Positions 37,858-47,071 of a DNA stretch of 64,000 nucleotides are shown here, in pieces; the first letter of the stretch is position 1, and each line of letters begins with the position of its first letter. Made by a program: the position numbers and the translations under genes. The notes below the pieces were generated by a model. It made no database searches and was not told where the DNA came from. It saw only the letters and a list, made by a program, of their open reading frames with translations. Source of the stretch: Natronoflexus pectinivorans (GTDB lineage: Bacteria; Bacteroidota; Bacteroidia; Bacteroidales; Marinilabiliaceae); contig NZ_SLWK01000010.1 in assembly GCF_004345615.1 (NCBI RefSeq), positions 93,851-157,850 on the forward strand, in the 5' to 3' direction.

Positions 37858-39426
37858 ATGAAACGAAACCCTGAAACATATCTTGACAACTGCTATGGTT
37901 CACGAGAACTCAACCTACTGGTTGAGTTCAGCGATCTCCTTGGAAACAAGGACATTAATCTGAATCATGTCATCTCTCAACTTGGAGAGCATCTTTTGGC
38001 TGAACGTATCATTCTCACCATCTTCAACAGAGAGAGCGGACAAATTTTTATTGAAGGTCTATATGGCGTTTCGGAAGAAGAAAAGAAAGACATCAATTAT
38101 TTACCGGGAGAAGGAATTATAGGTACAGTGATTGAAACCGGCAAAGCAGTTCTAATAAAAAAAACCGGAGAATCTGAAAGCTACCTAAACCGAATGCGCA
38201 CACCTTTAAAGGTAAATGGAGAAGATGTTTCTTTTATTTGTGTTCCTATTCGGTATAAAAATGAGACCATCGGAACGCTTAGTTTTCATAAAATATATGG
38301 CAAAAGCCATATATTGTTCGACGAAGATGTGCGCTTGCTTAAAATTGTAGGTTCCATGATTGGTCGGGCTGTGCGACGCAAACAGGAATATGCCGAAGAG
38401 ATGGCACAGCTGCTCAACGAAAATCAAACTTTAAAAGGCGTCTTAAGCAACCAGATACAATCAGACAACATTATTGGCAACAGCGGTAAAATGAGCGATG
38501 TATTTGCGCTGATTGAAAGCGTGGCTGCCACTGATGCCACTGTACTTATAAGAGGAGAAAGCGGTGTTGGAAAAGAGCTGATTGCCGATGCCATTCATCA
38601 AAACAGCCATCGTAAAGAGAAGCCTTTTATAAAAGTGAATTGCGCTGCTTTGCCGGAGAATTTAATCGAAAGTGAACTTTTCGGGCACGAAAAGGGCGCA
38701 TTTACCGGAGCCATTGCTACCCGTGCCGGACGTTTCGAGGCAGCCGATGGAGGAACCTTATTTCTTGATGAATTTGGAGAAATTCCGCTTTCAACACAAG
38801 TAAAACTATTGAGGGTCATCCAGCAAAAAGAGATTGAACGCGTTGGAGCTACCAAAACCATTAAAACAGATGTAAGAATAATTTGTGCCACCAACCGCAA
38901 TCTGGAAGAATTGATTCAAAAAGGAGAGTTTCGGGAGGATTTGTACTATCGGATAAACGTATTTCCTATTTATGTTCCTCCCCTGCGGGAGAGAATAAAC
39001 GACATCCCTGTTTTAGTGAATCACTTTATTGATAAGTTTAATAAACTCCACGGTAAAAACATTAAGCGAATCACCTCCATGGCCATTGACTTACTAATGG
39101 TATATCATTGGCCGGGAAACATCAGAGAGTTAGAAAACTGCCTGGAAAGGGCTTGTATATTAAGTAACGATGGCGTGCTGCGTGCTCACAACATGCCTCC
39201 TACGTTACAAACTGCTGTGTCAAGCAAAACAAGTGAAACCGGCACTTTGGAAACCATTCTGGAAAAACATGAAAAACAACTCATTATGGATGCCATGGTT
39301 GCCACAAAGGGCAACATGGTAAAAGCGGCAAAAAATCTGGGAATCACAGAAAGGATGATGGGCATCAGAATTAAGAAATACAACATTGACCCCAAAAGAT
39401 TCAAATCCAGAAAAGCAGACGGATAG
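37858..39426 (+). CDS. nifA: NifA, sigma-54-dependent nif activator
   Basis: A 522-residue enhancer-binding protein. A GAF domain spans about 18-175. An AAA+ domain has Walker A GESGVGKE (about 233-240) and the sigma-54 contact loop GAFTGA (about 280-285), with [10 protein letters not shown] Fis-type helix-turn-helix is at the C-terminus ([24 protein letters not shown]). No inter-domain Cys motif typical of oxygen-sensitive NifA is visible. It would activate nif promoters with RNA polymerase-sigma54. It lies between the two NifX-like genes. Confidence 0.88.
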   Translation: MKRNPETYLDNCYGSRELNLLVEFSDLLGNKDINLNHVISQLGEHLLAERIILTIFNRESGQIFIEGLYGVSEEEKKDINYLPGEGIIGTVIETGKAVLIKKTGESESYLNRMRTPLKVNGEDVSFICVPIRYKNETIGTLSFHKIYGKSHILFDEDVRLLKIVGSMIGRAVRRKQEYAEEMAQLLNENQTLKGVLSNQIQSDNIIGNSGKMSDVFALIESVAATDATVLIRGESGVGKELIADAIHQNSHRKEKPFIKVNCAALPENLIESELFGHEKGAFTGAIATRAGRFEAADGGTLFLDEFGEIPLSTQVKLLRVIQQKEIERVGATKTIKTDVRIICATNRNLEELIQKGEFREDLYYRINVFPIYVPPLRERINDIPVLVNHFIDKFNKLHGKNIKRITSMAIDLLMVYHWPGNIRELENCLERACILSNDGVLRAHNMPPTLQTAVSSKTSETGTLETILEKHEKQLIMDAMVATKGNMVKAAKNLGITERMMGIRIKKYNIDPKRFKSRKADG

Positions 39427-39495
39427 AACTTTGACAAGATACTCAATAGATCAGTAGCCTTTTAGAATATTAGATGTAAGATACTGAGCAAAGCG

Positions 39496-39514
39496 AAGTC
39501 CCGCATTGCGGGAT
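39496..39514. repeat. REP-like GC palindrome
   Basis: TCCCGCATTGCGGGA, one of three similar dispersed palindromes with a TCCCGC-N3-GCGGGA core (others near 16938 and 26575). It occurs in the spacer after nifA. Confidence 0.55.
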
Positions 39515-39703
39515 TAGACATTAGACTGATAGACAAGATTAAACAGAAAACTCCAACAATCTCTAAACACTTACAAATTGTAAGCAGCCTCGCTTTCACC
39601 CCTCCAAACTTCCCCCAAGTGGGAGGTTTAAAGTCACCAAGGGATTTCGAGGTTAATTATAATGGGGTTTACGATTTGAGACAACCTCAAAAAACAAATA
39701 TAG

Positions 39704-40180
39704 ATGCAAAATACAGATATTGAGTTTATCCATTGCGATTTTGACGACAAGGAGCATCAGCAGGCTTTTTTCTCTCTTTTGAATGAATATATGCTGCACC
39801 CAATGGGTTGTGGAGAGCCTTTTTCTGAAGATAAAAAAGAGAAACTGCTGGAAGAACTGGGAAACCATCCGTCGGCTTTTGTTCTTTTTGTAACACAAAA
39901 AGATGAGTTTGCCGGGATGGCCAACTGTTTCATTAACTACTCTACTTTCAGGGCAGCATATTACATCAATATACACGACATCATCGTCACCCAAAAACAT
40001 CAAAACAAAGGATTGGGGAAAGCTCTTTTAAATGAAATCACAGCCATTGCCAAGGAAGAGGGTTGTTGTAAAGTAAACCTGGAAGTACGTGAGGATAATA
40101 ACAATGCCATGGCATTGTATAGCAAAACAGGATTTGGTGAATGCAAACCACCAATGAAATTTTGGGAAATACAACTATAG
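39704..40180 (+). CDS. GNAT family N-acetyltransferase
   Basis: A 158-residue acetyltransferase. The CoA-binding motif is IIVTQKHQNKGLGKALLNEI (about 89-108), followed by NLEVREDNNNAMALYSKTGFGE. The acceptor is unknown. It is placed between nifA and the second NifX-like gene, but no functional link is evident. The palindrome upstream of NifX-like 2 begins at its stop codon. Confidence 0.85.
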   Translation: MQNTDIEFIHCDFDDKEHQQAFFSLLNEYMLHPMGCGEPFSEDKKEKLLEELGNHPSAFVLFVTQKDEFAGMANCFINYSTFRAAYYINIHDIIVTQKHQNKGLGKALLNEITAIAKEEGCCKVNLEVREDNNNAMALYSKTGFGECKPPMKFWEIQL

Positions 40181-40205
40181 GATACTACATAAATGTAGTA
40201 TCCTA
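40178..40205. promoter_or_regulatory. Perfect 28-bp palindrome containing CTACA-N4-TGTAG (NifX-like 2)
   Basis: A perfect 28-bp palindrome with core CTACATAAATGTAG at 40185-40198, matching all ten motif positions, about 150 bp before the NifX-like gene. The flanks differ from those of the 34392 site, so only the core is shared. It overlaps the acetyltransferase stop and may also end that transcript. Confidence 0.65.
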
Positions 40206-40254
40206 CAAAACCAGAAAAACACCAATCGGCTACAATACTGCACATTACATCTTT

Positions 40255-40270
40255 TGGCACTCAGTTTGTT
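40255..40270 (+). promoter_or_regulatory. Candidate sigma-54 promoter of NifX-like 2
   Basis: TGGCACTCAGTTTGTT has a perfect -24 element TGGCAC and a -12 TTGTT at the right spacing (consensus TTGC). It lies about 85 bp before the start and 50-60 bp after the palindrome. Confidence 0.4.
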
Positions 40271-40354
40271 TTATTGTAATATATCATTAACCGGTAGTTA
40301 ACAATTAAGTCGCAGATTTAAACTCAAATATTAATCTTTAAAAACCTAAACATC

Positions 40355-40759
40355 ATGAAAGTATTTATTCCCGTAATTGACAGTTCCCGAAGCAGGTACA
40401 CAATTGCAAACGGCTTTAGCGACTCAGGTTCAATCTGTGTTTTCGACACCAAAGACAACCATGTAACCTGGTACGAATCAACCGGAAACCCGGCAGGATA
40501 CAGCGAAATGCTGGACGAACTCAAATCCAATGGTGTGTTCAACGTAATTGCATCCGCAGTTTCGCCAATGGCTCTGAAAGTATTTAGCGATAAAGGATTC
40601 ACAGTTTACAAATCGGTTGGTAACGATTTGCTGGTAAACCTGGAATTACTGAGAATTCGGTGTCTTCCGATTTATGGGATGGAAGAGTGTATGAGTGAAT
40701 TAACACCAACGTGTTTTTCTAATTGTTCGTCTTGTGAGCCGGCCATATGCCACAATTAG
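40355..40759 (+). CDS. NifX/NafY-type FeMo-cofactor binding protein (copy 2)
   Basis: A 134-residue paralogue of the protein at 34556, clearly similar along its length: MKVFIPVIDSSRSRYTIANG, VCVFDTKDNHVTWYES, and DKGFTVYKSVGNDLLVNLELLRIRCLP. A short C-terminal tail has several Cys residues (CFSNCSSCEPAICHN). Expected role is binding a nitrogenase cofactor precursor. A MITE-like element abuts its stop. Confidence 0.82.
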   Translation: MKVFIPVIDSSRSRYTIANGFSDSGSICVFDTKDNHVTWYESTGNPAGYSEMLDELKSNGVFNVIASAVSPMALKVFSDKGFTVYKSVGNDLLVNLELLRIRCLPIYGMEECMSELTPTCFSNCSSCEPAICHN

Positions 40760-40903
40760 TCTTTGCAAGAAAACGCCAAATACTGCGTTATACTCGTCAG
40801 AAAAATACTAATTTACACAAGTTAAACTCCGTTTTTTTCTGACTTCGCAAGCATTGTCTTTGACGTTTTAGCTACGCTGATTTTCTATTCTCATCAAAGA
40901 CAT
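40758..40903 (-). mobile_element. MITE-like element, copy 1
   Basis: About 146 bp beginning AGTCTTTGCAAGAAAACG and ending TTCTCATCAAAGACAT. The ends form imperfect terminal inverted repeats (GTCTTTG/CAAAGAC). It is the reverse complement of 55032-55157 at about 90% identity over some 110 bp. No coding capacity. Confidence 0.7.
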
Positions 40904-40940
40904 ATAGTATTACCGTCTCAATTACCTAAAAATAAAAGCC

Positions 40941-41195
40941 ATGTCCATAGGTCACGCGCTTAAATTTATCCACAGCTTCGAGGCAGACCAGGAACTGAGA
41001 AAAGAGTGCAACAGCTGCAAATCCTTTCCGGAACTTCTGGAACTGCTGAAAAGCCGTGATATCTATTTTACCCCACAAGAATTTGAAGAAGCCATCAATG
41101 GCCTGCTCGTAAAATGCCAAAGCTACGAACAAGCCGACTACGTAAATGAAATCATGATGTGGTTTAAGATGTTCATGATTGAAAGAAGCAACTGA
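40941..41195 (+). CDS. Nif11-domain protein
   Basis: An 84-residue protein matching the Nif11 family pattern: MSIGHALKFIHSFEADQELRKECNSCKSFPELLELLKSRDIYFTPQEFEEA. In cyanobacteria and other bacteria this domain occurs in nitrogen-fixation-associated small proteins and as leader peptides of natural-product precursors. No double-Gly cleavage site or modification enzyme is present here, so the nif-associated role is more likely. The C-terminal part is hydrophobic-aromatic (MMWFKMFMI). Confidence 0.75.
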   Translation: MSIGHALKFIHSFEADQELRKECNSCKSFPELLELLKSRDIYFTPQEFEEAINGLLVKCQSYEQADYVNEIMMWFKMFMIERSN

Positions 41196-41502
41196 TCTCC
41201 TGGTGCACCCCTCCTGTTTTCTTCTGCGGTGAACGAAAAACTGACCATATCCAAAAAGATAGTTACACAGAGGGCGCTGAGAAGTCACGGAGCAACACAG
41301 AGAATGCAAAATCTCCGTGATAACTCAGTGTTCTCCGTGCAACACAATCTGCTGTAAAACACAAAATTGCTTCGCAACCTTTTCGTATATTTAACATCAT
41401 TGTTTAAATGGTGCTTTCTTGTTGTGTTTTTCGGCTCAACTCTCATTTGGGTTTACTGTTTTGCATGGTTTTATTTCTTTTGTTCTCTTAACATCTAACG
41501 TT
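41196..41502. repeat. Repeat spacer and duplicated leader, copy A
   Basis: Contains CACAGAG/CTCCGTG hairpin-forming phrases (41270-41345). An 88-bp block follows at 41349-41436 that recurs at 42260-42347 with three mismatches and partly at 45414-45475. The phrase TTAACATCTAAC precedes the next start codon, as it does again at 42391. Confidence 0.7.
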
Positions 41503-42123
41503 ATGAAAGCACTGTTTTTTAGATTGAGAATGGCTTTTGGTTGTGAGAAGGATGAACAACCCGCTAAATATATAATTGGGTATATTGTGAGCTTCGATCC
41601 CTGTAATATTAATCACCAGTATAGAATTATCTCCAAACAAGCATATCCGCTGTTGGTAACAATTGCTCTCTGTTTCTTGCTAATTGGTGGATGTCAAAAG
41701 AATGACATTGCGACAGATAGCCTTAAATGTCCAGTAGATTCAGTGATCGGTTCGGATGATGACATCGTTGGGAAATGGAAATTGGTGAAAGGAGAAGTTT
41801 TTTCAAGTACCAGCCGGGAACTCCGAACGGAAGATTACTCATGCAATAATATCATCTATCATTTCTATCCTGATGGAAGACTTATGATAATTAGTGATAT
41901 TGAAGACCATATTGGTATTATCGATGACGAGTATTCTTATTCATACGAAATTTCTTCAGAATCAAATAACAATGAAGATCAGCGGCACTATTTATTGAAG
42001 ATTGACAACCACCAGTATGTTACAAGTATATCATCAAGTAAGTTAACAATTGGCCTTAATCCTGTCGATCCGTTAGCAGTATACGAATCAAGGTTGACGG
42101 CATATTTTATTAGAGTTCAGTAA
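41503..42123 (+). CDS. Putative lipoprotein with long N-terminal extension
   Basis: A 206-residue protein. The start ATGAAA is fixed by the duplicated leader, which places an ATG at the same offset before the gene at 42403. Unusually, about 45 residues precede the hydrophobic segment and lipobox LLIGGC. The mature part contains DIVGKWKLVKGEVF, similar to the start of lipocalin-like domains, followed by beta-strand-rich sequence. The leader and first codons may have been joined to this body by recombination. Function is unknown. Confidence 0.55.
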   Translation: MKALFFRLRMAFGCEKDEQPAKYIIGYIVSFDPCNINHQYRIISKQAYPLLVTIALCFLLIGGCQKNDIATDSLKCPVDSVIGSDDDIVGKWKLVKGEVFSSTSRELRTEDYSCNNIIYHFYPDGRLMIISDIEDHIGIIDDEYSYSYEISSESNNNEDQRHYLLKIDNHQYVTSISSSKLTIGLNPVDPLAVYESRLTAYFIRVQ

Positions 42124-42402
42124 TCTTAAAAACAAGGGCTGAAAACAATAAAAACCTTTTACGAGAAGGTGGATACAAGGATATATTGGGAAAAACACAG
42201 AGTTACACAGAGGATTTTTATTTTATTTTGAAAGCTACGCGTTCTCCGTGTAACACAACCTGCTGTAAAACACAAAATTACTTCACAACCTTTTCGTATA
42301 TTTAACATCATTGTTTAAATGGTGCTTTCTTGTTGTGCTTTTCGGCTTGATTGCATTTTAGCTTCTTGTTTTAATTCTTTTATTTACTTAACATCTAACA
42401 CT
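42124..42402. repeat. Repeat spacer and duplicated leader, copy B
   Basis: CACAGAGTTACACAGAGG with a downstream CTCCGTG arm, then the 88-bp leader block (42260-42347) nearly identical to copy A. It ends in TTAACATCTAACACTATGAAA. Confidence 0.7.
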
Positions 42403-43101
42403 ATGAAAACAGAAAAAATGCTTTTAGTTATGTTGTTCTATCCTGTATTTGTTTTCGGACAAATCTGGGATTACCCAGTGAAGCCGGGAACAGAGGAATG
42501 GACTTGCATAATATCAAGTGAAGAACAATTGAAAATAGTCCAAATACCGAATGACATTCTTGCACGAATATCAACTGATGAACTTGCAAGATTATGTATA
42601 AAATATCCATTATTTTTTGAGTACACAGCCTTTAATGATGAGAGAATGGCAATCTCGTTAATGATAGAAAAATTTAATGGATTGAGAGAACTTAGTGAAC
42701 GAGAGGATGGAACAATCGCTCTTATGAAAATATACGATCGAATGAAAATACAAGAAAAAGAAGGGTATATAGAAAAAGGAGAATATAGTTCTGTCTTACA
42801 TTTTGAGTACATAGAATTATTATTATCATCGGACGTTTTTATTAATCAATTGAGTGTAGAAAAGCAGAAAGAATTGAGAAAGATGACTGTTGTAAAATAT
42901 GGGAAAAAAATAGAGCATATTGATGTTTACGGTATGAGTGGTATCAAGACATCGCTTTTATTAAGTTCAGTAATAATAAATAAAATAAACCCCGAAAATA
43001 AAAACTACCAATTGTTAAAAGATTTTATTGCAAACTATAATTCTATTAGCAATAACCAGTTGGAAACAATTTCTATGATTAATACTCAAACTAATGAATA
43101 A
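42403..43101 (+). CDS. Secreted protein of unknown function (paralogue 1)
   Basis: A 232-residue exported protein with signal peptide MKTEKMLLVMLFYPVFVFGQ. The mature part begins IWDYPVKPGTEEW and contains IPNDILARISTDELARLC and a helical remainder. It is clearly homologous to the next gene product (YDYPIRPCMNQW, IPITILKKMSTQAVIQAL). Its stop overlaps the next ATG by 8 bp. It may be an inhibitor or partner of the secreted hydrolase two genes on; this is inference from position. Confidence 0.6.
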   Translation: MKTEKMLLVMLFYPVFVFGQIWDYPVKPGTEEWTCIISSEEQLKIVQIPNDILARISTDELARLCIKYPLFFEYTAFNDERMAISLMIEKFNGLRELSEREDGTIALMKIYDRMKIQEKEGYIEKGEYSSVLHFEYIELLLSSDVFINQLSVEKQKELRKMTVVKYGKKIEHIDVYGMSGIKTSLLLSSVIINKINPENKNYQLLKDFIANYNSISNNQLETISMINTQTNE

Positions 43102-43900
43102 AACAATACGAACATATATTATTCCCATTTTACTTGCCTTTTTTATCTCCTGTGAAAAAGAAGATACAAATAACGGGTACTATTGCGAGGAGAGTTTTGA
43201 TTTGCTCATTAGCTATATGAATATGCCGCGTCCGGATGATTCATATGACTATCCCATTCGTCCTTGTATGAATCAATGGAAAGAGATGACTTCCACACAG
43301 GAAAAAATTGATGCTTGTGCAATTCCTATAACGATATTAAAAAAAATGTCCACACAGGCAGTTATACAAGCTTTGTGGGAGTACCCGTTTTCTTCGGAGC
43401 CTATACATGAGATAGGGGGCAGGAATGCACAAAAAGACTTTGAAACGGTTTTTTATAGCAATAATGCTTATAAAGAATTGCTTTTACGTAAAGACGCAGG
43501 AAAAGAGTTGTTAATACGAATATCCCTTGTTGATGCAGTTTGCAGAGGAGATAATATGTTCAAGCCATTAATGTTAGAGTTACTGATTTCTCAATCTGAT
43601 TTTCTCACACAATTAAGTAATAATGAAAAAAAGGATTTAATAACTATTATATTTGAGAAAGACAGTATAAGACAAGAAGCAGGCGTCCACGGTGAACTTG
43701 GCAGTTACACCTCCTGGATGCTTATCGGAAGAACTCTTCTAAATTCGGAATATTCCCCTTTTGTTAAAGAGGTGTCCGAAAATAATGTATTAAAACTGTT
43801 TCTCGAAACGTCTATGTTTTTTGTGAACACATTAGAAGAACTTAGGCAGGTAAAGCAGATAATTTTAGATAATGGGAAAAGATTCGTTAATTCTAAATAG
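43094..43900 (+). CDS. Lipoprotein of unknown function (paralogue 2)
   Basis: A 268-residue lipoprotein (lipobox FFISC, Cys20), homologous to the preceding product from the PxRP...W motif through the helical body. It has DRKDAG-like LLLRKDAGKELL and a C-terminal helix. The two are co-translated and probably arose by tandem duplication. No family name is recognised. Immunity or inhibitor function towards the neighbour at 44000 is possible but unproven. Confidence 0.6.
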   Translation: MNKTIRTYIIPILLAFFISCEKEDTNNGYYCEESFDLLISYMNMPRPDDSYDYPIRPCMNQWKEMTSTQEKIDACAIPITILKKMSTQAVIQALWEYPFSSEPIHEIGGRNAQKDFETVFYSNNAYKELLLRKDAGKELLIRISLVDAVCRGDNMFKPLMLELLISQSDFLTQLSNNEKKDLITIIFEKDSIRQEAGVHGELGSYTSWMLIGRTLLNSEYSPFVKEVSENNVLKLFLETSMFFVNTLEELRQVKQIILDNGKRFVNSK

Positions 43901-43999
43901 GAATCAACAGGAAACATCCATGTCTAGTAAAAGTGACACACAGGCGAATGATTATTCATGGATGTTCCATCTGACAAATAAAAAACAAAATATAAACAG

Positions 44000-45316
44000 A
44001 TGAAAAAGATATATTTATTTTTGACTGGGATTCTGGCATTTACATTCTTTTGTAATGCACAGTATGTAACCTTATATACGCCAAACGGAAGTCCGGTACA
44101 AACCCTTATTCGCTCTGAAGGTTCAACTGAATGGATAACGATAACTACGAACCAATATAAAGTGGCTTACGGAGAAGAAAATGTCCTGGCTCCTGCAAGC
44201 CAAAGATACAATTGTCATAACTATGCATGGCATATGTCGGAGGGAAATACAGAAATAGTTTGGATGAACCAATATGATAGTTACGGGAATTCTAATGTTT
44301 GGAAATATTGGACTGATGGCAGTTATGTAGAGACAACCGAAAATAATGGTGAAAAAATATTTTATTATAATGGTGATCATTCTGCTATTAAATCAAAAAC
44401 TGTAGCTGGAAAATATGAATCGAAGTGGGGTAGTGCCCCTCTAATGAGACATTATCCAACACAAGGGCCTTCTATTTATGAAATGTCGTATAGAAGATAC
44501 TATAAGTTAGCATATGCTATCTCCGGCCCCACCACAATCTGCGATGAGGCTCCATATTCCATTAATAATCTTCCCTCTGTAGATGCCATAAACTGGACCA
44601 CAAGCAACAGTCTGACTGTAATCAGCGGCCAAAACACACCCCAGGTAACTGTCTCAAGTACGGGCGAATTCAGCACTTCACATTTTGTAAAAGCAACCAT
44701 CAGCATGTGTGGAAGCTCATTCGAGATTCGTAAAAATATTTCCAGAGTTGGGAATGAAAACGCTGCAATTCTCCTGTATGATATAGATGGAATGAATTCT
44801 TATCATTCCGGAACAATCTTAACCAATTACTTAGTTAAAGCCCACTTAAACAATCCTTCACCTGATCCGGGGCATTACAGGTGGACCATTATTGCTCCAC
44901 CAAAAAGCGGTATTCCCAACAGGTTAGCCAGCGGACAGACCTTTCCGTTTTCGACAGACTATTCTGGTGGCTATACATTCCGGTTGAGCTATTTCGCAGA
45001 ATGCGGATGGAGTACTGTAACAAAGAATATCTATTTTGGATTCGCCCCACTTGTGCAGGTTAAAATTTACCCAAACCCTGCCACTGGTGAAACTTCTGTT
45101 TCATTGGAATTAAGTTCTGGTGAGGATTTGAATTCTATGTCATCCCAAATCTGGGAATTCGAAGTTCATGATCAGAATCAACGGCTTATCACCCATCAGA
45201 GAAACATTAACAGCAATTCACATACCATTAACACAGCTGGCTGGCAAAAAGGCCTCTACATTGTAACTGTTACATACAACGGGGAGGTTTTCAGCGAGAA
45301 GCTGGTGGTGAAATAA
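44000..45316 (+). CDS. Secreted papain/NlpC-like hydrolase with T9SS sorting domain
   Basis: A 438-residue secreted protein. The signal peptide ends FCNAQ. The N-terminal domain (about 22-165) has RYNCHNYAWH (candidate catalytic Cys near 70) and YNGDHSAIKS (candidate His near 128), then KWGSAPLMRH. This is the layout of a papain-fold cysteine peptidase or amidase. Two Ig/PKD-like regions follow, and the C-terminus is a T9SS domain (VKIYPNPATGETS... SEKLVVK). Its last 78 bp are identical to those of the remnant at 46243. Target is unknown. Confidence 0.62.
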   Translation: MKKIYLFLTGILAFTFFCNAQYVTLYTPNGSPVQTLIRSEGSTEWITITTNQYKVAYGEENVLAPASQRYNCHNYAWHMSEGNTEIVWMNQYDSYGNSNVWKYWTDGSYVETTENNGEKIFYYNGDHSAIKSKTVAGKYESKWGSAPLMRHYPTQGPSIYEMSYRRYYKLAYAISGPTTICDEAPYSINNLPSVDAINWTTSNSLTVISGQNTPQVTVSSTGEFSTSHFVKATISMCGSSFEIRKNISRVGNENAAILLYDIDGMNSYHSGTILTNYLVKAHLNNPSPDPGHYRWTIIAPPKSGIPNRLASGQTFPFSTDYSGGYTFRLSYFAECGWSTVTKNIYFGFAPLVQVKIYPNPATGETSVSLELSSGEDLNSMSSQIWEFEVHDQNQRLITHQRNINSNSHTINTAGWQKGLYIVTVTYNGEVFSEKLVVK

Positions 45317-45584
45317 GGAATTCGCTACACAGAGAGCACGGAGTAAGCACAGAGTTACACAGAGGAATTCTTATGCTCTTTTAAAGAGCTTCGTGTTTTC
45401 CTCTCAACATAACCTACTGAAAAACAAAAAATTGATTCGCAACCTTTTCGTATATTTAACATCATCGTTTAAATGATTTTTTACTGTTTACTCCTACGAA
45501 GAACTTTGTTCTTTCTGTGTTGCTAAATCTTTATTTGCTAGACATCATGTCGGTAAAACTGATATAAACTTTAATGAAAAAGCC
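45317..45584. repeat. Repeat spacer and partial leader, copy C
   Basis: Contains CACAGAG...CACGGAG and CACAGAGTTACACAGAGG phrases, then TTCGCAACCTTTTCGTATA onward (45414-45475), matching the first two thirds of the leader block of copies A and B before diverging. Confidence 0.6.
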
Positions 45585-46136
45585 ATGACAAATAACACGG
45601 TACTAAAGCGAATCGGAATACTTATTCCAATTCTCGTTTTCGCACTGGGTACAGGATGCTCAAAAAACGATGCCATACCCAACCATCCCGTCGAAGTGAA
45701 ATTTCAGCTGCTGAATACAGCAGGAGAGTCAACAACCACCTTTCAGGAAGGGAAGGATATATTGTTCAGGCTGGAAATAAAAAATTTGTCAGACCAAGCC
45801 ATATCCCTGCTCAATTTCAGGCCTTATGACGGGCAGCTTTTCCTGGTGAAAAATTCATCCGGGGATGGTCAGAAAATAGGGTCTCCCTTGAATCTTGTGG
45901 TTCAGGTTATTGATATCTATGGATATTCCATACCGCACAATAAGAGCTATCTGCTTGTAGTAAGCTGGACAGGAGATGAAGAAAAGAGTCTCGTTCCAGA
46001 AGGATGGCGAGTTGATTATTCTAATAATGAATTTCTCCCCCCTGGGAAATACGTGGTTGAATTTACATTTGATGCTACATTCTGGGATTTCGACATACCG
46101 CAGAAAAAATTCAAAGTTGAATTTGAAGTGAACTAA
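45585..46136 (+). CDS. Lipoprotein with Ig-like domain
   Basis: A 183-residue lipoprotein (lipobox ALGTGC, about residue 25). The mature part is all-beta: VEVKFQLLNTAGESTTTFQEGKDILFRLEIKNLS and a final LPPGKYVVEFTFDATFWDF. This pattern resembles BsuPI-type (intracellular proteinase inhibitor) Ig-like folds, although the resemblance is weak. If correct it would suit a protease-inhibitor island. It lies between the intact hydrolase and its remnant. Confidence 0.55.
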   Translation: MTNNTVLKRIGILIPILVFALGTGCSKNDAIPNHPVEVKFQLLNTAGESTTTFQEGKDILFRLEIKNLSDQAISLLNFRPYDGQLFLVKNSSGDGQKIGSPLNLVVQVIDIYGYSIPHNKSYLLVVSWTGDEEKSLVPEGWRVDYSNNEFLPPGKYVVEFTFDATFWDFDIPQKKFKVEFEVN

Positions 46137-46242
46137 ACCAAAACGAGATGAAACGAGCCATGAGAACTAGTTCTCACACAGGAGGATGACTGGGTTGGCG
46201 AGTTCCATGTGGCAACTGAAAAATAAATTATAGAGTATATGA

Positions 46243-46923
46243 GCTACCCTAACAACGGATTGTGGAGAGATTCTATTGCCAAAACAAAAAGTGCGGGCAG
46301 GGGTTCCGGATACTCCAACGTCTATTCTCGGTTTTTCAAACAATGGAATAAAATTTGGCAGCAACCAGGTATATAGTTTTAGTATTAACCCGGGGACAAA
46401 TCTCTCGCATCAATGGACTGTTTCGGGAGGTACCATCACCGGGGGACAAGGTTCTGCTTCAATTACTGTTAGAACAGCAAACATAACCGGGTACGATCTG
46501 CCTTTCAGCGCAAGCGTAAGAACCGGTAATACATGTGGATGGAGTAACTACCTGACTCGTTCCGGCTTTATAATTGCCGGAACGCTGCCTATAAACAGCA
46601 TTCCGGATGACACTGAACAGAAACACACTGACCTGACAACCATGAATGAGTCCATATCAGTGAACTCAACATTTACCATAAGTCCGAATCCTACCGCAGG
46701 GGAAGTTACTATTTACCTTAACATCAACCCAATATACATAAAAGAGAGACCATTAAATTTAACGATAGAAATATATAATGCAAGCCAACAGCTCATAACC
46801 AGACAAAAAAACATCGAAAACAATTACTTATCCCTAAATACTTCCGGCTGGCAAAAAGGCCTCTACATTGTAACTGTTACATACAACGGGGAGGTTTTCA
46901 GCGAGAAGCTGGTGGTGAAATAA
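46243..46923 (+). pseudogene. 5'-truncated T9SS protein remnant
   Basis: An open frame with no ATG and no signal peptide, entered after a stop at 46240; a TTG at 46276 is the only possible start. It retains a PKD/Ig-like segment (SFSINPGTNLSHQWTVSGG) parallel to the second half of the 44000 gene, and a T9SS domain. The last 78 bp are identical to that gene. The N-terminal peptidase-like half is missing. It is best read as a decaying duplicate kept homogeneous at its end by recombination. Confidence 0.6.
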
Positions 46924-47071
46924 TGGTATAGTTACACGGAGGGCACGGAGTTTTCATGGCGATGCACTGAGGTTTTTTATTCTCTGTGACAGTTCTGTGC
47001 TCTCCGTGTAGCAAAATGCAACGCGCTCAAAAACACAGATATGAAGATGGGGTGATTTAGCGTCGTACCTT
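46924..47071. repeat. CACGGAG/CTCCGTG hairpin spacer, copy D
   Basis: Repeats the AGTTACACGGAGGGCACGGAG phrase with a downstream CTCTCCGTGTAGC arm, forming an imperfect hairpin between convergent genes. It can serve as a terminator. Confidence 0.5.
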
